From positions 718,215 through 782,214 of the forward strand of contig SCFE01000025.1 of assembly GCA_004352715.1 (NCBI GenBank): a DNA stretch of 64,000 nucleotides, in the 5' to 3' direction. Below, one piece after another: positions 57,393-64,000 of the stretch. Each line of letters opens with the position of its first letter. Position 1 is the first letter of the stretch. The notes beneath the pieces are model-generated. The model was given only the letters and a program-made list of their open reading frames with translations. It did not search any database and had not been told where the DNA came from. Both the position numbers and the translations under genes were made by a program. The stretch is from Hofstenia miamia (Eukaryota; Xenacoelomorpha; Acoela).

Positions 57393-60301
57393 CAAATCTA
57401 CAGCCTAAATATTTAAATCAAATATACAATTGTATGTTGTACAATGACATTTAGTCGTACTTTGGTTTGTTTGTTGTGTTTTTGTGTTTAATACATTTAG
57501 TTTTCAGATTTTTTAATTTGATTTTGTTAGAAATGAATTTTGTAAACCAATTTTATTCTAAGCATTTTAAAATTTATTAAAATTCGCGAACATTTCAGCC
57601 AGATAAAATGCGTAAAATACATATTCTGGAATTATAGTTTCACCATTTAGCGTCTTCATGTAAAGAACATGTTTGCCCACCTGGACGTTATGCAGCTGAC
57701 AAACTTTCGTGACGTGTTAAATTCATAACGTAGTTTCTGAGAAAGTTATGGAACTTATTTATTATTTTAAAGTGGTAAATGTTTCAAACATGAAGGCTAT
57801 AAACTTGAGTAGTAAATCAGAATCCATGAAATTTCTATATGCCAGTAGACTTTTCTAACAAGACTCGTAAATTTAACGATCGCTTTCAATTATATTTTAT
57901 TAAATAAGTTTGTTTCAAATAAATCCTAAAGATCAAAGTTTGTAAAGTTCGTTAAGACTGGAATAAAGACCAATTTTTCAGATTGACTTGCTAGAAGAGA
58001 AAACATGCCAAAATGGAGAAAAGCCTACACTTTGACAACTTTCCTTATTTTCGTGCAAAATTCAGAAAAATATAAAACTGAATTATTCTTTAAAAAAATT
58101 CAGTAGCATTTACTTGAGAGCTCGTATAATGAAATACGGTTTTCAGTACTGAACACACATTTCTGAAAGCCATCCATGTCTTAAATCACCTTATCAAAAA
58201 TAATCAACTGTTGGCTTTCAACTTTGATTGAATCAAAGAGATTGCTTTTCGAACTCTGATAAATTTTTTATTAAATTAATTCCCTTCTGTTTTTAAAATA
58301 GATTGTATTATTTTTGTGCAACGTATCATTAACTTTAACATGGTTTAATTTAATAGTATTAGCTTACCATCCGAATTATCTCTTATATTATTAGATGTAA
58401 CCTCACATTTCGACCTCTAGGCAACTGATCTCGCAGGCATAAAATTGAAAGTGAATTGAAAAAATTATATGGAGTAGAAATTTAACCGTTGATACTCACT
58501 ACATTTGACAGATACTCCAATTGTAATAACAACCAGTTTAAAACATCAAAAACTTCTCAATCCCTTTGTGTTAAATTAAAACTAAACATCCGTTATGAAA
58601 TAAACTGTGTTTCGTCTCTTCCCTAAAGGGCTTCTAAATTAATTTAGATTATAATAATCTTATGGCAAGCAATGACACTGTTTGAAAAGAATTGTATTTA
58701 AATACAATGAGTTTCTGCTCGTCGTTAAAAAATTAATGCATACGCAAATACATTTAAAATGCATTTATATTTACTTTTAGTGAAAAGGTGTGGATAATGA
58801 ACGATTAGCCTAGTTTCAAAATATATCTTGCTTTAAGTCTATTCAAGAAAATTATTTACTAGAATTGATAAATTCAATTCCAAGAGACAAGGAATATCCA
58901 CGATATATATTTAGAAATATCACAGTTGTATTTTACATGGTTATATTGTAATAAATTTAGCATGCAATTTAAATGAAATTACACTGCCCTACAAATAAAT
59001 ATTTAATTTTTGAGTAAATTCAAACATGTTATCCGTCTGCAATTTTCAGGCATCGAGAAAGCCATCATGCAATTTCTCATACCAATAAAATTCAAATACA
59101 TTAGCACTAAGTGTATTAGATATGACGTCTACTGTTTCCTCACCGACAGGAAACTAGTCGATTAATAAGCAATTAATTGATTATTAATCGATTAAATTTT
59201 GTGGCTGTTACCTCTCCTAGATTATGTGAGTTTCGGGTTTGATATTTACATATTTTATTGTTTTTCGTTAAGAATTCCAAAGAGATTAATGATATCACAA
59301 TTACATGGATATAACATTTCGCTGAAACAGCCATTAATTTTATGTTGGAATTCTCATAGAATTGCTCTTGGATAGTTCCAATTGTGAATAAGGTATAAAG
59401 AGTTTAGTCCTTCCTCTAAAAAATAAGATAAAGCCCATTTGATATTAATTCTTATCAAATCATTAATTATAAAAATGGCACAGCAATTGAAGAGTCATTG
59501 AATACAGTTGAATACATAGTTAAATGCAAACATTAATCTTGAAGTGCTTATTGTTTTTCGGAATTTTTGAGAAGTATTAGAACTACATCAAATTTTGCTA
59601 AAAAGCTATTCATCTGTATGATTATACAATTTAGTCTCTCGTTCCTGTTTTGGAATGCCACTGAATTTTCTTTCCAATGTTCCTGTCTAGTAATCCTTTA
59701 ACTCAGGCTTTAGGAATAACACGTGGATATGGGTCAGTTTCACTGTTTCACTACCACGGAATATATATTCCCTGCTTTATAGAAGATTGACGAAATTTAC
59801 AGTATGTTACTCGGTAATAATTATTTTTCATATTGTTTTGTTAATTCATTGTTGTTTGTGATTTAGTAAATAATTCTTCATTGTAAGTAATGGTCATAAG
59901 TCGTATGTCGTTAGCATTATTCAAAGGTCAGGAAGCTCTTTTTCTCAAGCAGGTTGATTGCAACTCAGAGGTAGACGATATTACCTACAATGACAAACAA
60001 TTCTAAATTTACTTCTATCATAAATATATGATTCTTTGAAATAATTGGTGTTGTGATTTGGTAGTTTTGAGACATTCAATGATTAATAAGTACATTTTTG
60101 TTAATGCACGAATACCTTTCAGTTATTAATAGTAACTAATTAAGTCTAAATTTTTGATCACACTTATAAATTGATAAGCAATGCGATTGAAAAGTAGATC
60201 TGCATTTAGAATTTACGTTATAAATTATGATTGACAAAAAACCTATTTTGAAGTACGCCTATTTTCTAAATTTGGCTGATTTGGTTTTTACATTCGATAG
60301 G

Positions 60302-60302
<1 letters not shown>
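57393..60302. other. AT-rich non-coding stretch
   Basis: Apart from the palindrome near 59.17 kb, nothing recognisable. Confidence 0.6.
59110..59222. repeat. 32-bp palindrome within a CGATTAAT-rich hAT-like remnant
   Basis: CGATTAATAA..TTATTAATCG (59159-59190) is palindromic over 32 bases apart from one base pair, with CAATTAATTG at its centre. AACTAGTCGATTAA before and TCGATTAAAT then GGCTG after recall hAT elements with GATTAATCGATTA termini. No target duplication was found. Confidence 0.35.
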
Positions 60303-60334
<32 letters not shown>

Positions 60335-60723
60335 NNNNNNNNNNNNNNNNNNNNNNNNNNNNNNNNNNNNNNNNNNNNNNNNNNNNNNNNNNNNNNNNNN
60401 NNNNNNNNNNNNNNNNNNNNNNNNNNNNNNNNNNNNNNNNNNNNNNNNNNNNNNNNNNNNNNNNNNNNNNNNNNNNNNNNNNNNNNNNNNNNNNNNNNNN
60501 NNNNNNNNNNNNNNNNNNNNNNNNNNNNNNNNNNNNNNNNNNNNNNNNNNNNNNNNNNNNNNNNNNNNNNNNNNNNNNNNNNNNNNNNNNNNNNNNNNNN
60601 NNNNNNNNNNNNNNNNNNNNNNNNNNNNNNNNNNNNNNNNNNNNNNNNNNNNNNNNNNNNNNNNNNNNNNNNNNNNNNNNNNNNNNNNNNNNNNNNNNNN
60701 NNNNNNNNNNNNTATATATATAT
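60303..60723. repeat. (TA)n tract containing an assembly gap (60335-60712)
   Basis: TA repeats flank a 378-N gap. The right edge is also the left edge of the 1.23-kb duplicated block. Confidence 0.95.
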
Positions 60724-61941
60724 TGTCCTAAACATTTAAATTTTAGTTCATTAAGCATCTTTAAGGATTGTTAGAATGTATTCGGATGGTTAACTATCAG
60801 TTATCAAAATTATTTTTAAGTTCGGGATATTAATCCAGTTTTTACTGGACGTAGAATGTTTTGGTCACCGTTCCGCCCCATTGACAGTCCCATTAAAAAC
60901 TCGGCCCCAAGTCTATTGCCTCTCTAAGAATAACTTCTATTTTGCAGAAAATTAGCAACATATTCATTAAATCTGAAATCCATAGTCACATTTTTTAATT
61001 AATGCATGAGTTCTAATGAAATATTTTGCCTCAAGCGATTAAATGGTGTAACGAAATTTTTTACACGTTTAGTAGTTTATCTATTGCTGCTTTTATATCT
61101 CAAAATGTTCTTCTTCATTTAAAATATAAAAATACACGGTGGAACAGCTGATCTTGCTGTTAAAAAAATTTCATATAGTTTGCATATTTTCAAACAATGA
61201 ATGCTGATCAATATGCTGACATTTTGAGAGAAATTGTAGTACCTGCTTTACAATCAAAAGATATTTCCACCTTCTATTCCAGCAAGATGGAGCATCTGTA
61301 CACTGTACAACAAAGGTAAGAGAATTGCTTAACAGAGAGCTTCCTAACCGCTGGATTGATAGAGGAGGATGCATTGAATGGCCAATAAGAAGTCCAGATC
61401 TCACCATCAATGATTTTTAGATGTAGAGTTTTCTTTATGAGAAGGTATATTCACAAGACAGACCTCAAACGGTACAGCAACAATGGTGACAAATACATTG
61501 ATGAAATCGATCATCAAATGGTACTTTGAAAATTTCCAAAAACGTTATAAGTTGTGTTTGCAGCAAAATAGATCTCATTTTGAACAATTTTAAATAAAAT
61601 ATTATTTGTCTCAGTTTGTTATTGATATTGTTTGTTACAATCATGAAAATATAAAACTTTAAATGCTTTAATTTAATAGTCTTTGAGCAGCTAAATATAA
61701 TAGATTTACAAAAAAAATTTTTTCGGTTCAGATTTACTTAAATTTTTTTATACATTATTTACACCACCTTGACATAAGACATAAAGGCTTGCAAAAAACA
61801 ACCGTATATACATATATTTGGCTCATAAATGTAAATAACTTGGTTAATTTGAATAAAGGTAGTAATCTCTAAAGTAGTTTGGGATAATTCACTTGTATAA
61901 CTGTTGAAAAAATATCATTATTATTATTATTATTATTATTA
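60713..61941 (+). repeat. 1.23-kb direct repeat, copy 1
   Basis: This stretch recurs 2059 bases later with no insertion or deletion that I can see. It runs from a (TA)n tract at the edge of a gap, through a transposase fossil, to a (TTA)n tract. Identity this high, with one copy starting at a gap, suggests duplicated assembly of alleles, though a recent tandem duplication is possible. Confidence 0.9.
61197..61593 (+). pseudogene. mariner-like transposase fossil, C-terminal half (copy 1)
   Basis: Coding traces run MNADQYADILREIVVPALQS, shift frame to RYFHLLFQQDGASVHCTTKV (second catalytic Asp in QQDGA), LPNRWIDRGGCIEWPIRSPD and LTINDF (third catalytic site in the WPPRSPDLTPxDF pattern). Two TAG codons and a frameshift follow (SFLYEKVYSQDRPQTVQQ). 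The first catalytic Asp and DNA-binding domain are missing. It matches a Tc1/mariner-superfamily transposase widespread in invertebrates. Confidence 0.75.
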
Positions 61942-62697
61942 ACAAAATTTATATAGCGCCGGCTACAACACACGATGGTCGCCGGCACTAGCCGTAAGCC
62001 TATCAAGATCGAAACGAAAAATAGGCACTATTAAACATATGGTTCTTAAACTTGGGCTTAAGTGCAGCGAGAGCGGGCAATTCACGAGTGTCATAATGTA
62101 ATCTATTCCTATTGACAGACCATAGGAGGGAAATTAGCGAGTAAAGTAACCAGATATTTGAGAATTTAAAGGTTGATAGTGCAAATCCAATGAAAAGCGC
62201 AGAGACATATCCGAAGAAATTTTGTAAAGGGGTGATTAATTCAATTAGATATTCTGTAGCCATTCCATGGAGACACTTAAAACCACAATCGCAGTTTTAT
62301 ACCATATCCGATGTTATTTAAGGAGCCAATGTAATTTAATAAACATTTGAGTCACACGTTCATTGCGATGTTTATAGTATATCAATCGTGCTGCAGCATT
62401 CTGCGCTTTCTACATTTTTTCTAAATGACACCATTGAATGTCATATAGGAGAATTTTATTTTAATCTAGTCTAGAAAGAACAAAACTGTTCACAAGTTTA
62501 ATAGTTGCATTGGGATCCAAATATTTGCCGATTTTCAATAGCTTGTAAATATGGTAATTTACACTGTGACAAACCGACCTGATATGTTCGACAATAGTAA
62601 ATTTATTGTCAAAACATCCACCAATGTTTAACTCAGGCTTAATTCTGGGATGAATTACAACCTTGCCAATGTGAAGTGATAGTGATGTAGATAATCT
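61918..62697 (-). mobile_element. L2-like LINE 3' end, 5'-truncated
   Basis: On the minus strand the frame reads PELNIGGCFDNKFTIVEHI, VCHSVNYHIYKLLKIGKYLD, NATIKLVNSFVLSRLD, then (after stops) QNAAARLIYYKHRNERVT, LHWLL, FKCLHGMATEYLIEL and KPKFKNHMFN. These are the C-terminal landmarks of L2/CR1 RTs (LGV.FD, SRLDY, QNAAARLI, LHWLP, KCLHG). The 3' end GCGCTATATAAATTTTGTTA followed by (TAA)n matches the L2-type tail. Several stops make it inactive. Its 5' edge is the end of a PIF/Harbinger-like element. Confidence 0.85.
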
Positions 62698-62724
62698 TAG
62701 GGTGCATTCACACAGAAAGCTTGN
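62697..62724 (+). mobile_element. Second end of the PIF/Harbinger-like family, cut by a single N
   Basis: TTA then GGGTGCATTCACACAGAAAG and CTTG, cut off by the lone N at 62724. It matches the consensus of both ends of the element at 53783-55799. It abuts the L2-like LINE, so it probably inserted into it. What follows the N is a different contig, so the rest is lost. Confidence 0.6.
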
Positions 62725-62753
62725 TTTTGCATTTTCCATAGTAAAAATTAGGA

Positions 62754-62754
62754 A

Positions 62755-62782
<28 letters not shown>
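62754..62782. repeat. (TA)n microsatellite at the start of repeat copy 2
   Basis: This corresponds to the TA tract at the gap edge in copy 1, here uninterrupted by Ns. Confidence 0.9.
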
Positions 62783-62785
<3 letters not shown>

Positions 62786-64000
62786 CCTAAACATTTAAAT
62801 TTTAGTTCATTAAGCATCTTTAAGGATTGTTAGAATGTATTCGGATGGTTAACTATCAGTTATCAAAATTATTTTTAAGTTCGGGATATTAATCCAGTTT
62901 TTACTGGACGTAGAATGTTTTGGTCACCGTTCCGCCCCATTGACAGTCCCATTAAAAACTCGGCCCCAAGTCTATTGCCTCTCTAAGAATAACTTCTATT
63001 TTGCAGAAAATTAGCAACATATTCATTAAATCTGAAATCCATAGTCACATTTTTTAATTAATGCATGAGTTCTAATGAAATATTTTGCCTCAAGCGATTA
63101 AATGGTGTAACGAAATTTTTTACACGTTTAGTAGTTTATCTATTGCTGCTTTTATATCTCAAAATGTTCTTCTTCATTTAAAATATAAAAATACACGGTG
63201 GAACAGCTGATCTTGCTGTTAAAAAAATTTCATATAGTTTGCATATTTTCAAACAATGAATGCTGATCAATATGCTGACATTTTGAGAGAAATTGTAGTA
63301 CCTGCTTTACAATCAAAAGATATTTCCACCTTCTATTCCAGCAAGATGGAGCATCTGTACACTGTACAACAAAGGTAAGAGAATTGCTTAACAGAGAGCT
63401 TCCTAACCGCTGGATTGATAGAGGAGGATGCATTGAATGGCCAATAAGAAGTCCAGATCTCACCATCAATGATTTTTAGATGTAGAGTTTTCTTTATGAG
63501 AAGGTATATTCACAAGACAGACCTCAAACGGTACAGCAACAATGGTGACAAATACATTGATGAAATCGATCATCAAATGGTACTTTGAAAATTTCCAAAA
63601 ACGTTATAAGTTGTGTTTGCAGCAAAATAGATCTCATTTTGAACAATTTTAAATAAAATATTATTTGTCTCAGTTTGTTATTGATATTGTTTGTTACAAT
63701 CATGAAAATATAAAACTTTAAATGCTTTAATTTAATAGTCTTTGAGCAGCTAAATATAATAGATTTACAAAAAAAATTTTTTCGGTTCAGATTTACTTAA
63801 ATTTTTTTATACATTATTTACACCACCTTGACATAAGACATAAAGGCTTGCAAAAAACAACCGTATATACATATATTTGGCTCATAAATGTAAATAACTT
63901 GGTTAATTTGAATAAAGGTAGTAATCTCTAAAGTAGTTTGGGATAATTCACTTGTATAACTGTTGAAAAAATATCATTATTATTATTATTATTATTATTA
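62772..64000 (+). repeat. 1.23-kb direct repeat, copy 2 (runs off the window)
   Basis: This copy matches copy 1 base for base as far as I compared, including the stops in the transposase fossil, and reaches the last base of the window in its (TTA)n tract. Whether an L2-like fragment follows here too cannot be seen. Confidence 0.9.
63256..63652 (+). pseudogene. mariner-like transposase fossil (copy 2)
   Basis: Identical in sequence to the fossil 2059 bases upstream, sharing all stops and the frameshift. If the large repeat is an assembly artefact, there is only one such fossil. Confidence 0.75.

Noticed and set aside
1-64000. CRISPR arrays, phage, bacterial operons or defence systems
   Set aside because: Sequence features are those of an animal genome; no regularly spaced repeats or bacterial gene organisation.
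1-64000. tRNA or rRNA genes
   Set aside because: B-box-like words (for example near 850 and 7930) lack a matching A box and cloverleaf; no rRNA-like sequence seen.

Overview
The window is AT-rich (roughly 70% A+T by eye) metazoan DNA. There are no operons, Shine-Dalgarno sites or dense ORFs, and (TA)n, (GA)n and (TTA)n microsatellites are frequent. Repeat families typical of invertebrate animals are layered throughout: CR1- and L2-like LINEs, a possible Penelope-like element, Tc1/mariner, pogo/Tigger-like, hAT-like and PIF/Harbinger-like DNA elements. I cannot name the species. A draft assembly of an aquatic invertebrate such as a cnidarian or lophotrochozoan is compatible, but that is a guess.

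Only one cellular gene is recognisable: an intact, single-coding-exon LARGE-type bifunctional glycosyltransferase (GT8 + GT49) on the + strand at 47492-49594. It would extend matriglycan (xylose-glucuronate repeats) on alpha-dystroglycan in the Golgi. Its open frame crosses a 21-N gap flanked by an exact 114-bp duplication. The duplication is almost certainly an assembly artefact that adds 45 false residues without breaking the frame.

Layout: 1-2658, AT-rich DNA with a Tc1-like deletion derivative (1376-1846); 2659-3658, gap; 3986-7331, a broken CR1-like LINE on the - strand with PHD-finger ORF1 and endonuclease/RT ORF2; 7429-7768, a pogo/Tigger-like MITE; 8716-9900, a second CR1-like RT fossil interrupted by a gap; 15800-16750, two head-on RT fossils; 17789-18353, a short Tc1-like element with TA duplications; 19409-19891, an assembly duplication; 26870-27240, a possible Penelope-like RT remnant; 28304-28622, a hAT-like MITE with an exact 8-bp target duplication; 28919-29428, a transposase fossil; 36011-37268, a full-length but broken mariner; 39556-40425, GC-rich degenerate repeats; 43899-44406, another duplication around a single N; 47245-49594, the LARGE gene; 51315-51621, a small hAT-like element; 53783-55799, a PIF/Harbinger-like element carrying a nested Tc1-like element; 60713-64000, a 1.23-kb exact duplication containing a mariner-type transposase fossil, with an L2-like LINE tail between the copies.

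I see no prokaryotic defence system, CRISPR array or clearly new multigene system. The most interesting items are the nested transposon at 53783-55799 with an intact 168-residue DNA-binding-only ORF, the recurrence of Tc1-type elements that keep the DNA-binding region but lack the catalytic core, and the LARGE gene with its silent assembly error. Long stretches (19.9-26.8 kb, 30.4-36.0 kb, 37.3-39.5 kb, 57.4-60.3 kb) show nothing I can support.
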